Assembly: GCA_032209605.1 (NCBI GenBank)
Contig: JASFXZ010000033.1
Location: 92,001-156,000 of the forward strand
Origin: Mactromeris polynyma
Lineage: Eukaryota; Mollusca; Bivalvia; Venerida; Mactridae
Length of the DNA: 64,000 nucleotides
Reading direction: 5' to 3'
Part shown: in pieces, positions 1 through 11,635 of the stretch
Layout of the letters: the number at the start of each line of letters is the position of its first letter
Numbering within the stretch: the stretch's first letter is position 1
The notes under the pieces: model-generated
What the model saw: the letters and a program-made list of their open reading frames with translations, nothing else
Told to the model about the DNA's origin: nothing
Database searches by the model: none
Translations under genes and position numbers: made by a program

Positions 1-62
1 GCTCCCCCCCTTCGGGAACGGGGAGCATCTCCCCCCCCCCCCCCTTCTGGAACGGGGAGCAT
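1..62. repeat. GC-rich hairpin repeat, two copies
   Basis: Two copies of a C-run followed by 'ggaacggggagcat' lie head to tail. In the first copy GCTCCCC pairs with GGGGAGC around a short loop. The array is probably cut by the window edge. No function can be assigned. Confidence 0.6.
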
Positions 63-280
63 AATAAAAGAGGCCCATAGGGTCCTGTGCTCTACTGGCT
101 GGCAACTTTGGTGACATTTTATCTTTATATTATAAGAAGGCATTTTAATATGGAGGCTCTATTGATTACAGTAATATAGCCAATTACAAAGTCCATAATG
201 CAGTCACAGATCTCTCTGTTTTTTCAAATAGAACCAGGGTATCATGGATATTACTACTGTCCAAATTTGGTGAAGATCAA

Positions 281-780
281 ACAAGAAATGGGCAATGCCC
301 ACAAACCAGGTTTTAAACCTAATTATTTGTAACCAAGGCTCTATTTGTATAATGAATACATGATGATCATCAATGCTGCAAAGGTGCCAGAGGTGAAACA
401 TGCATACACACACTCACACTTAGATATATTACATATATATATGCAATAACTATACACCAACTTTGATGTCAATACACCAACGCATAGCGAAGATATTTGA
501 CCTTGGACGAAACGAACCCAAAAGCAATCCCAAGCGAGCTCTCGACATGTTCTTACTATAAACCAAGTTTGATGTCAATATGATCAACGAAACTCAAGTT
601 ATTCGCCGGAAACCAAATTTCTATTTTTAGTAATGGTGACCATGACCTTTGGCGGACCGAACCCAAAAGCGATCCCAAGCAAGCTCTCCACATGTTTTTA
701 CTATTACAATTTTCGTAAGAACAATTTTCTTTGGTTCCGAAAAATTCAACATAACGATAGTCAACTGTATAAATGACATA
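281..780 (+). repeat. dispersed repeat, 'accaagtttgatgtcaat' family, copy 1
   Basis: This block matches 2882-3530 in the same orientation: both begin 'gaaatgggcaatgcccacaa', share 'tgatgatcatcaatgctgca', and continue with imperfect units of roughly 130-145 bp containing 'gcaatcccaagcgagctct'. Short open frames inside it are not conserved between the copies. It is a degenerate interspersed repeat, not a gene. Confidence 0.75.
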
Positions 781-1080
781 ACATAACTGATTGGATGCGA
801 ACATGAGTATTTTAGCCATCCCCCCCCCCTCCTTTTTTTGAATAGGTCAAGTTAAAAATTATGCTGCTTTAATGTGTTTGTCCGGACAAATCAGTAGGAG
901 TACTTAGACTGATGTACTGTTTTTAGATAACCCACTCATGCTTTCATCACAATGATATTGCTAAACAAGAGTGCCAAACTGTCACAAAATACGCCCGTCA
1001 TAAGTCAGAGCTCAGGGTTAAAACAAGATAAGTTTTAGGTAATTTCTAAAATCAAAGGGTGACAACTCATGGGTGACATG
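781..1080. other. no gene seen
   Basis: AT-rich single-copy-looking sequence with a run of C at about 820-830. I see no supported coding or RNA feature. Confidence 0.5.
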
Positions 1081-1400
1081 AGCAATATTGCTGGTTATCG
1101 AAGTTGGCCGAGATATTATGCCCACAAACATTTTCACCAAGTTAGGTGAAGATCAGATGAAAACTGTTGAAGAGAGCGGACAAGGCTAATTTTGCCAATT
1201 TTGGATAATTCAAGGGCCATAATTGAGAAGTGCCTGGGGCGAAGTGGCTGGTCATCGAACTTGGCCGAGATATTATGCCCACGAACATTTTCACCAAGTT
1301 TGGTAAAGATCGGATGAAAACTGTTTGACTTAGAGAGCGGACAACATGTGGACGCCGCCCGCCACGGGAGTTCCTATAATACGTCCCGTTTTTCAAAGGG
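1081..1400 (+). repeat. tandem pair of a ~157-bp dispersed repeat
   Basis: The phrase 'ttggccgagatattatgccc' starts at about 1105 and again about 157 bases later, each time followed by 'ttttcaccaagtt' and 'gatgaaaactgtt'. The block ends near 'gagagcggacaacatgtgg'. It is part of the degenerate repeat background of this genome. Confidence 0.7.
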
Positions 1401-1707
1401 GCGTATAAAAATGTATAAATTCAATGAAACATACAATGTGTCGATTAAACATTGTACAGCTGATCAGGGGTCCCATTTGACCCTTGAGTTGACACTTGGA
1501 CCCCAGGAATTTCCTAAATGCCACATTTTGACCCCCTGGAATCCGGCTGTAAGGACAATATTGTCTAAATTATTGGTAATTTTGGCTATGAAATGGTAAA
1601 ATCAGGTAAAACATTATCAAAATGACCCTGGAGACTCGGCACCTAGTGGAACCCCTAATGTCGGACACAAAACATAAATATTCTCAAACAGAACTGCTAA
1701 TACTCAC

Positions 1708-1866
1708 CAGTTGGTCCAGGGTTTGTTTCAATTCCAGCCATTAGCAGTAACATTCTGATAAATGCTAGTGATCCAATCAATTTGACCAGCTGACTGAAGC
1801 TCACACAGAATGTCATACCAGCACCTCTACATCTGTATGTGGCAATGTCTACACCCATATTTCCAA
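1708..1866 (-). CDS. internal or first coding exon encoding a 2A-like leader peptide
   Basis: On the minus strand a pyrimidine-rich acceptor (run of T, then catatttcag) at 1867 opens a 159-bp exon. It closes with G|GTGAGT at 1708/1707. The frame reads GNMGVDIATYRCR, then a hydrophobic stretch (SLAFIRMLLLMAG), then IETNPGPTG. NPGP preceded by a hydrophobic segment is the hallmark of 2A peptides, which make ribosomes skip the Gly-Pro bond. Here the usual Asp before V/I-E is Gly, so activity is uncertain. The exon begins with two bases completing a codon and ends with one extra base. The exon at 8966-9307 has the same phases and a similar sequence, which supports real splicing. A Met at the fourth codon could be a start. 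Neighbouring exons were not found, so the host protein is unknown. It could also be an exonised retrotransposon leader. Confidence 0.6.
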
Positions 1867-2362
1867 CTGAAATATGAAAAAAAAAATTAAGTATAACTCA
1901 AATCTCCGAAGGAAACAAGATTGAATAGAAAGAGTGGCACTATTAATAAATATAACCTCACGGGGACTTCAGGGGGAAAGGGGTTGCAGCCCTTTATCTT
2001 TTTCTAGGCAAGTTTCATTAAATTTGGCCTTGCAGTTTCAAAGATGTCGTCTGAATGAAAAGTTAACAGGCTGATACATGCACGCACACACGATGGACAA
2101 TTCGCCATGACATTAGCTCTCTGGCCAAAGCGCTAATAAACCATAGAAACAAATCAACAGAAATGCAACTCAATGATAAACAGTATGCCCCCTCATGGTA
2201 TTTTTGTCATAGAGTTATATTTTGTACAATTACATAAGCAAGTTCAAAGTATGCTGCACAAATATACATGCTGGAAATGTTTTGCGGAAAAGTATTACTT
2301 AAATAAATAGTCTTTAAAAAAACTCATAGCTTTGTAATTCAAATGTACATGTTAATTTAGAA
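1867..2362. other. presumed intron or intergenic sequence
   Basis: Upstream of the exon on the minus strand. It holds the polypyrimidine tract next to 1867 and otherwise AT-rich sequence with no supported coding frame. Confidence 0.4.
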
Positions 2363-2880
2363 ACAAGAGAGCCATGATGGCCCTATATCGCTCACCCGAG
2401 TACATTGCCATGTTGGCTTCAAGAGAGTCCAAGAGGATTTTCGAAGGTTTGACCTCATGACCAACTTTTTGTTCCAACATGACCTAGTACCACACTGGAT
2501 TTGCATTTTATTAAGACAAACATTCTGATCAAGTTTGTTGTAGTTCGAGTAGAAAATGCAGCCTCCCAAGAATCTACAAGCATTTTCCAGCATTTGATCC
2601 TGTGATATTTTTTTTTACCTCAGATGACCCAGTTTCAATCTTGATTTTATTTGGGCAAACATTTTAACCTAGTCTCATCGATTTATATGATGAGAAGTTT
2701 TCCTTATATAACTCTATATAAAACAAGTTGCCCCTAAGGCAGGGCCAGTTTTGACCCCAGTGTCACCATTTCAACAAATTCGGTAGACGACCATTAGACA
2801 ATGCTTTATGCCAAATATCTTATCTCTTGCAGTTCATGAGAAGAAGATTTTCAAAGTTTTCACTATATAGGTCTATATAA
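2363..2880 (+). repeat. dispersed repeat beginning 'acaagagagccatgatggccct'-like
   Basis: Starts with a near-palindromic head ('gagccatgatggccct'), followed by phrases such as 'gacctagta', 'tttattaagacaaacattctga' in part, and 'gacccagttt' that recur at 19256-19345. A second head occurs at 9984. The family is degenerate and does not code for protein here. Confidence 0.65.
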
Positions 2881-2881
2881 A

Positions 2882-3530
2882 ACAGGAAATGGGCAATGCC
2901 CACAACCAGGTATTAAACATAGCTATTTGTAACCAAGGCTCTATTTGTATAATGAATACATGATGATCATCAATGCTGCAAAGGTGACGTAGCTGATACA
3001 CACACTTGCACTCAGATATATATGCAACAACTATACACCAAGTTTGATGTCAATACACCCATGCATAGCGAAGATATAAAGTGGAAATTTATTTTAAATT
3101 TAAATGACCTTGGACGGAACGAACCAAAAAGCAATCCCAAGCGAGCTCTCCACATGTTCTTACTATACATCAAGTTTGGTTACAATATGATCCACGAAAC
3201 CCAAGTTAGTCGCCTGAAACCAAATTGCTATTCTTAGTAACGGTGACCTTGACCTTTTGACAGAACATGATTGTCAAAAGCAATCACATATTCTTAATAT
3301 ACACCAAGTTAGATGACATTATGATCACTGAAACTAAAGTTATTCGCCAAATTGCTATTTTTAGTAATGGTGACTTTGACCTTAGACAAAACGAAATCCC
3401 AAGCGAGCTCTTGACATATTCTTGCTATACACCAAGTTTGATGCCAATATGATCTCTGAAACTAAAGGAATTCGTCGCGAACCAAATTTATATTTTTAGT
3501 AATGGTGATCTTGACCTTTGACAGAACAAG
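2882..3530 (+). repeat. dispersed repeat, 'accaagtttgatgtcaat' family, copy 2
   Basis: Co-linear with 281-780 and carrying about four internal units. Each unit reads roughly accaagttt..., then a 'gaaac..aagttattcgcc' stretch, then 'agtaatggtgaccttgacc'. The unit spacing is about 130 bp. Open frames through it are shadows of the repeat. Confidence 0.75.
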
Positions 3531-3535
3531 TCCAG

Positions 3536-3650
3536 TCAAGTCAAGTAAACTTTATTTAGAAGTCAGTTTTTACAACATGATAAACACAAGCTCCACTGAG
3601 CTTTTGTCCCTCAGCTACCAAAGATGAATGTGTGGACTAAGTTTGAGGAC
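3536..3650 (-). mobile_element. possible 3' end of a LINE
   Basis: Read on the minus strand the block ends with an AATAAA-like stretch (taaataaagtttac) followed by repeats of ttgac(t). Such short-period tails are typical 3' ends of LINE copies, and tails of this type end the better-supported LINE copies at 53.7 kb and 62.4 kb. No coding portion remains. Confidence 0.35.
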
Positions 3651-6170
3651 GATAGGTCAAGGTGTTCTCGAGATATTGATAGGTAAAGGTTTATGTACAA
3701 TTGACCCTTCCTCATTCGCACTGTAGCCACGCCCACCTTAGCAACATGTGCTCATTGTTACTACTTTAGACAAGCGCTTTTCAAAATGGCGACCGACAAT
3801 AATAAATGTAGTAGGAGTGTCTTCCAAGCGATTTTTCGTGAAATTATCTTTGTGATCAACATTTGACTCTGAATTTTTTACATGCCTGGTTTCCTGGTAA
3901 GAAAGTAGTACTCAAAACCGTCTGTGATGGATTAAAGAGGAACCAAGAAAAATCAACATCATAGTTAAGCGTATCCGGGAGTTGCCATTGCTCAACTTTA
4001 ATGCGCATGTTCTTTTCGATTATTGTAGGTTTTGCGTTGGGTTAAAGACGTATAAAGGGAGTAGTTTGCTGTTCTCTTTTACATTGCAAAGATTTTTACT
4101 AAACTTTTTTGTCACCAAGCACAATACAAATAATGATATCATTATGTTTAATTGAAAGATTTCATTATAGTTTTGCAGTTTTCCTACTACTTTCTTTTTC
4201 CATATACTTTAGTATTAAAAAAGAAAATCATTGATATTTAAAATTCTACATTTGAAATTATAAAATGATCTTCAATAAATATTTACAACTAACACATTTT
4301 AGGAAAATGTAAAACGGTTATGGGTTACCAAGTGTATTAAGGGTAAGTATCTTCAACTTTCACTTTCCATATAATATATTACATTTGAAACACAATAAAA
4401 CAATCTTTAACTTAAAATCAAGCAAGGTGACCTATTATTTTTATTTCATATTTTCATTCAGACAGTGACTCTCATATATAGTATACCAAGTTGTAAGAAA
4501 ATCTGTGTGCTAGAAAAAACTTGTATCGATTTTGCTCTATATTCATATGAAATATTTATGTTCAATCTTCATTATCATAAAATCGAGCAAGGTGACCTAT
4601 CATTTTATTTCATATTTTAGTTAGATACATTACACTGATCAAATAGACAAAGTTTAAGGGAAATCTCTGCGTTAGAAGAAAAATGCACACAATTGACATC
4701 TTTAGGACAATATAAGGATTTTTTAATGTTGTCTATAATAATCTGACATAAGCAATATTTAATAATGAAGGGTATATCAAATTTTGTGAAAGTCCATGTC
4801 GTAAATATTTTGTTTTGAAATTGACAAAACAATCTGTTAAATAAATAATTTTGTGTGAGGACAGACATTTCGATATTAGGATTTCTCAAATCTTCAATAA
4901 ATCATTCAACACATATTTCAAAAAATTCCAGAAATTATGCTTTAAAGAAACAATGCCAGTTTTGGCTTGGACAAATTATATAATGTTACGCAATAAACAA
5001 TATTGTCCCCTGTGTGCACAATCACGGACATATAAACCATTGATTCGCAACAGGCCGATATGTGTGCTTAAACTTGTTTGAAGTCTCGGCAAGGGCGAGA
5101 TTTTTCATCCGAGATCTAACAATCGGAACACCTTTAAAAAATTAACGAAATGATCCGAAAAAATTGCAATGTCCGCCATCTTGTTTCTGAATAGAGAATT
5201 TGACATTTTGAACTGCCGAAATCGTCACATTTACAACCGCTTCACATTTCTTGATGATATTTTATATATTTTGTGTTTTTGTTGTTGTTTGCTTGCATGC
5301 ATTTTTGGTTCAATACTGAGTTGTAAGACTGCAGAACGAGGGTGACATTTAATCGGATGAAATTTCGATTTTACAGGCTATCAGTAAAATCACAGACTTG
5401 GTTTATAAGTCTGTTATAAAATGAAATTATTCCCTACATTATCTTGATTTATTTTGATTTCCATTATTTATCATTTTTTTGTTGTTAAATTATTATAAAA
5501 CAAAATAATAATTGCACTTCTTCAGACTAAAATTTGTTGTATAGAAGTTCGGATATATATTTCGGTTACATGTTGGTTATAAATGAAGTATAATGATTTA
5601 AATATTTCAACATTGATTAACATGTGATGAATAATTTTCATGTGAGTGCTACTACTCAAATTTAAGAGACGCATTTAAAGCAGCGTTTTCGCCACACGTT
5701 GCAGAAATACTGTTTCAGTCTCTTCGTTCATGAGGAGCTTCAGAAGCCACAAATAATGGAATCAAAGACGGAATGTTTAATCCTCATGGTCGTTGGACTA
5801 GTGAAAATGCTAAAGACGGTCTGTCAAAGACAACTTAAACAAACGCTTAGCAGTATCGCAATCATTAAGACTCTAACATTCCTTCAGCATTTATTAAGTG
5901 CTCATTGATTGACTCAATTGTGAAACATTTTTCCTGAAAGGGTTGGACCAGCAACACTCAATAATTTTCAAGTTATCAGAATTATGATTAGTTATACATA
6001 ACTGTGTAGCCTTATATTGCATAATTAGTTTCATCTGATTCTGTTATATTCCCGTTCTTTGATTTCAGTCAGTTGACCAAGTGCTACCCATAAATCACAA
6101 ATTAAACAGTAATTTGAAATGTATGTTGTTTTATGTCTTGCTAATCAGAGGTGGTCGAGTTGTAAGGGAA
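3651..6170. other. long non-coding stretch
   Basis: AT-rich sequence with only short spurious open frames and no recognisable domains. Two spots resemble promoter elements of the YY1 type: 'caaaatggcgacc' near 3783 and 'ccgccatcttgt' near 5173. Neither has a supported gene beside it. Confidence 0.5.
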
Positions 6171-6890
6171 TGTAATTCTTAACAACAGGTTTTTGGTCTG
6201 ACAAGTTTGCATTTGGTCTGACAAGAAGATTTTCAAAGTTTTCACTTCTAAAACCTATTTTTAGCTCCTGTGACCTACTTATGCAACAGACCGAAACAAT
6301 TTAGATAACTTCAAAAGAGGACCACCTAAGAATCATTCCTGTGAAGTTTTGTCAAAATCCATTGAGTGGTTTATATGAGATGTTGTTTATAGTTTCCACC
6401 CACTATATACATGTAGGGACCACAGCCCCGCCCCTGGATGCCATTTTTTTTTAAGGAACTTAATAATTTATGCAATCTTGTAAGCGGACCACTAGACAAT
6501 GCTACACACCAACTATCAAAGCCTTAGACCTGGGTAGACCTTAGGTTTACACTTTTAAAATCTATTTTTATCTCCTGTACCCTACTTACGCAGCAGACCT
6601 GAACGATTTATGCAACTTTGCAAAAGGTCCACCCAAGGATCATTCTGTGAAGTTTGGACAAAATCCATTCAGAAATATAGGAGATGTTGTTTGAAGAAAA
6701 TGTTGAGGAACGACGCATGATGGACATCCAAGGATCCTAAAAGCGCAACCAATAAATGACAAGTGCAATTTTCCGGAGATGTCTTAGACCCATCTGTTTG
6801 ACGGTTGACCTCCAAGTGCGACCATGACCATTCTGCTACTGACACAGGTCTTGCACGAGACGTACCAAGTCAGTTGTGCCAAATAATATG
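6171..6890 (+). repeat. degenerate dispersed repeat, two related copies
   Basis: Two related blocks contain 'ctcctgt.accctactta.gca', 'cagacc.gaa' and 'atcattc.tgtgaagttt', at about 6265-6410 and 6565-6700. The phrase about a 'ccactagacaatgct' stretch also matches 2790-2810. No coding content is supported. Confidence 0.6.
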
Positions 6891-7771
6891 AACTAGAATG
6901 CGTCCATAGGACACAGATGCCCCCACTTGCATCCTTAGAATGCGTCCATAGGACACAGATGCCCCCACTTGCAGCCTTTGTCACAAAAGCAAATGTTATT
7001 ATTCTGCTCATAGTTTGTGAATGGATATCAAAATTACCAAGTGAACAACTGTACTGTTTATGGTAACAAGTCAAGGGCCAAATTTGTGCACTAACTGGAC
7101 ACAGGCAAACACGAAACCCCAGGTGCACAACTATACAGGTTGGCGAGTGTAGCTGATATACTGTTGGAGATATGCGCGACACAAAATTGCACGCTCTGTA
7201 TGCTACATTTTCAATAAATCAAGGGCCATAACTTTGCACTTACTGGGCTCATCGAATTATGAATCCCCAGGTGCAATATAACACATGCGTGTGAACATTT
7301 CTGTAAAGTCTTAAAACTCTGGCTCATATACTTTTGGAGATATGTGCGACACAATATTGCATACTCTGTCGGCTATATTTTAACAAAGTCAAGGGCCATA
7401 ACTTTGCAGTTACTGGGCACAGCCAAACATGAAACCCCAGGTGCACAACTACACATGCTGGTGAACATTCCTGCAAAGTTTAATGACTCTGGCTCATATA
7501 CATTTGGAGATATGTGTATCACAAGATTGCATACTCTGTAGGCTATATTTTAACTAAGTCAAGGGCCATAACTTTGCAATAACTGGGCACAGCCAAACAT
7601 GAAACCCCAGGTGCACAATTTCACATGCTGATGAACATTCCTGTAAAGTTTAATGACTCCGGCTCATATTGTTTTAGAGATATGAGTGACACAAGATTGT
7701 GTGACGGACGGAAGGAGGGACGGACGGACAAGGGCAAATCTATATGCTGCCCCTTTTCAGAGTGGGGGCAT
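6891..7771 (+). repeat. dispersed repeat with ~170-bp internal tandem units, copy 1
   Basis: The left part carries 'cataggacacagatgccccc' twice. The phrase 'aagggccata' then recurs at 7221, 7391 and 7561, giving a 170-bp unit with 'gaaaccccaggtgcacaa' and 'ctggctcatata'. The end reads 'agtgggggcat', the inverse of the left 'atgcccccact', so the block may be a non-autonomous element with inverted ends. A shorter copy lies at 20692-21185. Open frames here follow the repeat. Confidence 0.75.
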
Positions 7772-8965
7772 AAAAATCACCCAATAAGTTGACAGATAAT
7801 GTTCTGGACAGACAAAATCCGGGCCCAAATTGTGCCCTCTAGAGTGTCCACAAATTGTGGACAGACATCCAACGATCCTGAAAGCATTAAATCAGGAGCA
7901 TGAAGGACAAAATTGTAAAACTTAATTATTTCAAATTATTCATTTTAATCATTTACATCAATTATAAAACAAGTAGGCCTCGAAAATTCTGCTCACCTTT
8001 GCAAGATTGGGCGAGTAGAATTTAAATAATACTCCATATTTAAGAGCAGTCTATAAATAAATTATCATCACAGTAACACGTATACGCGCGTGGTGTGACG
8101 TCATGATTGCAGTAATGACGCAGTATTAACAGCTATTAACTAGAATATTACTCAAATTCATTCGAAGTGCATATTTAAAACAGGTGCACAGTAATAAGGA
8201 TTACATACGAAACTAAGTATGTGTTTACACATTTTGATTTTCACCTTCAGAACATAAGTTTTGAACCCTGAGTTCAATGTTCAATGTTTTTTTGCTATTT
8301 TCATTCTCTCAGTGAGAATAAAGAAGTTTATTGACATGGCAACTTTTCAAGAAACTTTCAAGTGGGAAATTCGACTCAAACATTATATCTCGCTCATTTC
8401 TTCCCAGGGCATCGAAATGTCAAGTCTTGCTGATCGCAAACAACGTAGGTTAGCAACGACAATACATGAACACAAATGCAACCCTAAATTGGTTGATTGT
8501 GAAATGACCGATGGTGTAAATGTGTAAGCAGTCCTATAATGGATTATTATAGATCTACAATATCTACAAATTATTTTGACAGTGTCATATGATACAACAC
8601 TTCAACAATGGATTAATTTACAGGTATTTATGGCCTTGACGCATTGACTTTCCATGTAAAATATACAGGTACTTCAGTAGTATTTCGGTTAGTCGTGTGA
8701 CCAGTTAAAATAGAGTCCTGACAAGTTCTTACAACTCATACTAATAGCTCTTGATGACTGGCAAACTAGTTCTAGTGCCTATGAATGGATTGTGGAGTTG
8801 GTGATCACTCACTCATGGTGACCTTACTCATCACAGTGATAGAACTCACCATGTTCAAATAAGTATTATTGCACATTACGCCACCAAACCACTATGCAGC
8901 CTTGATGACCTACACAAACAACAATCATACAGGCAATATTACAATAAAGAAATGTCATTTCTCAC
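7772..8965. other. non-coding stretch
   Basis: No feature supported. An 88-codon open frame at 8261-8527 on the plus strand has no recognisable motif and no splice or start context that would make it convincing. Confidence 0.45.
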
Positions 8966-9307
8966 CTGGTGGGTCAGGATTCGACACTATAACAGCTAGT
9001 ATCAACAATATTCCGATAAATGTCAGTGATCTGATCAATTTGCTAAAGCTGACAAAAAACGACATTCCATCAGCATCTTGCCCTTTAGCAGCACCTTGTC
9101 TAACAGCACCTTTTTTTTGTCTGACAGCAGCACCTTGTCTGACAGCAGCACCTTGTCTAACAGCAGCAGCTTGTCTGACAGCAGCACTTTGTCTAGCAGC
9201 AGCACCTCGCCCATCACCAGCTTTTTGCCCATCACCAGCACTTAGGCGAGAGACAAATGATCCAACTCTACATCTATATGTGTTAAGATCCACGCCCATA
9301 CTTGTTG
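8966..9307 (-). CDS. paralogous leader exon with hexapeptide-repeat insertion and decayed 2A motif
   Basis: On the minus strand the acceptor (tgtatattacag) sits at 9308 and the donor AG|GTGAGA at 8966/8965, bounding a fully open 342-bp exon. It starts TSMGVDLNTYRCRVG and ends GMSFFVSFSKL...SLTFIGILLILAVIVSNPDPPG. This aligns with the exon at 1708-1866, including the same phases at both ends. Two differences stand out. About 180 bp of insertion encodes repeats of a six-residue unit (AAVRQG-like, 18-bp DNA unit). The essential NPGP has become NPDP, which should abolish ribosome skipping. The surrounding introns are not obviously alike, so the similarity is concentrated in the exon, as expected if coding sequence was retained. 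The rest of the gene is not visible here. Confidence 0.55.
9062..9245. repeat. 18-bp coding minisatellite in exon
   Basis: On the plus strand the unit 'caccttgtctgacagcag' repeats with substitutions and one T-run, about eight times. It encodes the AAVRQG-type repeats within the minus-strand exon at 8966-9307. It lies between the YRCR motif and the hydrophobic segment. Confidence 0.8.
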
Positions 9308-9983
9308 CTGTAATATACAAGAAAATAACTTATAACATTACATGCAGTGTAGAGTGGTAATAAAACCCATGTATTATTTTTGATATTTCACTAGTGAAAT
9401 AACTCACATGCGTGCGTCGTCACAACAAAACAAGCGCGACGTTGATGTCGACATTGTTAACTGTTTATTTTGTACAAAGTTTGACATTTTATTTCATAGG
9501 AAATTAATGTCTTGTTAATTTGAATATGAAATTTGATAGAATCCTTTGAAATCGTATCATTTGGCTGAAATTTAAAAAGAAAATTGTCAGAACTACATTT
9601 GATGCGTCAGCTTTTGTTTACAAAATACCGCATTACACACGTCATCATTTGCTTGCTTTAAAGACGTAAAGGTAATGTTTAAGCGAATATCAGCCGTTTC
9701 TGCTGTTATATCATAAATAGAATTTTACATTCGTGTTCATTTGAACTTATTAATCTCGTCATCTAAAACCAATAAAAACGAGGCTTAGAAGACTCATTTA
9801 ATAAATTCAATAAATAATGACCACTCATGTAAGATCCTCTATATAATATATAGGGGTGTCAGGGTATGTATGGAGCATACCATGATATTGCTTCATTAAC
9901 CAAAGGCCATACCAAATTGAATCTATATTTAGCATAGGTTCATTTTTAAAAATGTACATAAAATGTAGGAAACTAGGAATTTG
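9308..9983. other. non-coding stretch
   Basis: Presumed intron next to the exon, then AT-rich sequence. One perfect 14-bp palindrome (tttcactagtgaaa, about 9387-9400) is present. No gene seen. Confidence 0.4.
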
Positions 9984-10040
9984 AACAAGAGGGCCATTAT
10001 GACCCTGAATCAGTCAATGCGAAAGACCGTCGGGCCTCGG
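9984..10040 (+). repeat. head of dispersed repeat
   Basis: The sequence 'aacaagagggccattatgac' is a variant of the repeat head at 2363. The rest of the copy is too diverged to delimit. Confidence 0.5.
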
Positions 10041-10880
10041 ACCTGACCAGTAAAATTTGATCTGATGAAATTTACAAGTACACTGGCCCTCCTGGCCAGT
10101 GAATTCACAGTGAACAAAAATAGCCATATCTAGACTGGAAATTTCATTATGAGCCACAACTAACTTCATGATTTGCATTGGTTTATGGCAATTTATTAAG
10201 TAACTGGCGCATTCAGAAATTAAAACTGACTGTACGAAGCACCACATCCTCAACTAATTAACAAGTATTCTGTGTAACAAATAAGTCCTGGCAATATATT
10301 ACTTTGAAATATCATGTATTTATTCAAAATACATACGTACGATTTTCAATTCATGTAAATACAACCAGAAATATGCGCAAAAATAGCCATATGCACCATT
10401 AAAAATGAGCCATGCCAAGAGATTTCCAACCTAGTGGTCAAAATGACGTCACGTCAAAAACAGATGACAAAGTTTGGCGTCATAAAGACGTCCTAATTGT
10501 TTACACGCAATTACTGTTCCATTGAATTGTCTCCTCGACTATGTGCATAAGGCCAAATAAAATAAAATGTATGGTTCCTGTGACATGTCTGAAAAATAGG
10601 GTAGGTTTTACAAAAAAAATGTTCTTCTTTAAGTAGACTCCCCCCATTGGTGTCTTTCTTCATATGCATGTATATATTAGTTTCTAAAACTTCTGGCTGT
10701 AGATGTAGTATACTAAACACTGCATTTATGCACATTTTGGCTTTTAGTCACCCTCTGTAGCATGCTAACCTGCTTTGTAACAATACAGCATGTTCAGTGA
10801 TATTTCAGAAAGTACCCACCCCAACTAAAAAATGTGGGTACAATAACAAAAACGGTGGGTACACAACGAACAGCATTAAT
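10041..10880. other. non-coding stretch
   Basis: No gene supported. A cluster of CRE-like half sites (tgacgtcacgtca, near 10443-10456) is the only notable motif. Confidence 0.4.
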
Positions 10881-11000
10881 AAAAGTGATCTGAATTGACT
10901 ATAATAATATTTATTCCTCGTAAAAGACGGAGCGGTCGACATTACGGACCGTACAGTACGGATTTTATTGTATACAAGACCCGAAAACGAAAGTGATTGC
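10881..11000 (-). repeat. ~110-bp conserved block, inverted copy at 19592-19698
   Basis: Read on the minus strand it shares 'caatcactttcgttttc.gg' and 'ttttacgaggaat' with the plus strand at 19592-19698, along its whole length, with scattered substitutions. The two copies are in opposite orientation about 8.7 kb apart. Neither is flanked by an obvious transposon end. Confidence 0.65.
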
Positions 11001-11635
11001 ATGGATATTCGCGTGAAATCCAAGGCATAAACGCGTATTTTAATTTTCCTTGTCGATGTTTTGCGATGCTGGAATAAATAGTTAAAGAATTCAACGTAGG
11101 CTGCTGAATAAATACACGTTTGCTACGTCGGCAAGGTCAGTCACGCTCCATTATCTCCCCCAAACTATCGATAAATGCAGGTACCCGTCAACTTTGAGTA
11201 CGGAACCGATGTTTATTCCGCGGCGTTTATGGAATATGCGATACCGATTGGCGTGCGTACTTGCACCCGCTCATGTTAAAAAATCGGCATGCATTTCATT
11301 ATTTCTGCGCGAAATTCGCAGATTTTGGCGTAAATGAACATGCTGCAATACTGCTTTCAAAAACCTTGTAAGCATTATCCCCATTCACGGACGTTGAAAC
11401 CAATGTTCCGACAGTTGGCTTGATGCCTGAAGGGGGATGGAAGATGTGAAACAACTCTATAATCGATTAATATTATGACGTATGATTATAGCTCCGCCTA
11501 TACACCACTGCGGTCTGTTGAGTCTATGCATGAAATCAAGAATGGAAATTATTATAGAAAGTATATTTAGCGCATTTTATTACATGTAATGCCTTTTGTT
11601 ATTTTTAGTAGAAAATTTAACAATGAGAGATTTTA
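11001..11635. other. non-coding stretch
   Basis: Mixed-composition sequence without a convincing coding frame or repeat. Confidence 0.4.

Noticed and set aside
8869..9360. Plus-strand 163-codon ORF with CLTAAP repeats
   Set aside because: It is the opposite strand of the leader exon; splice sites and homology to 1708-1866 favour the minus strand.
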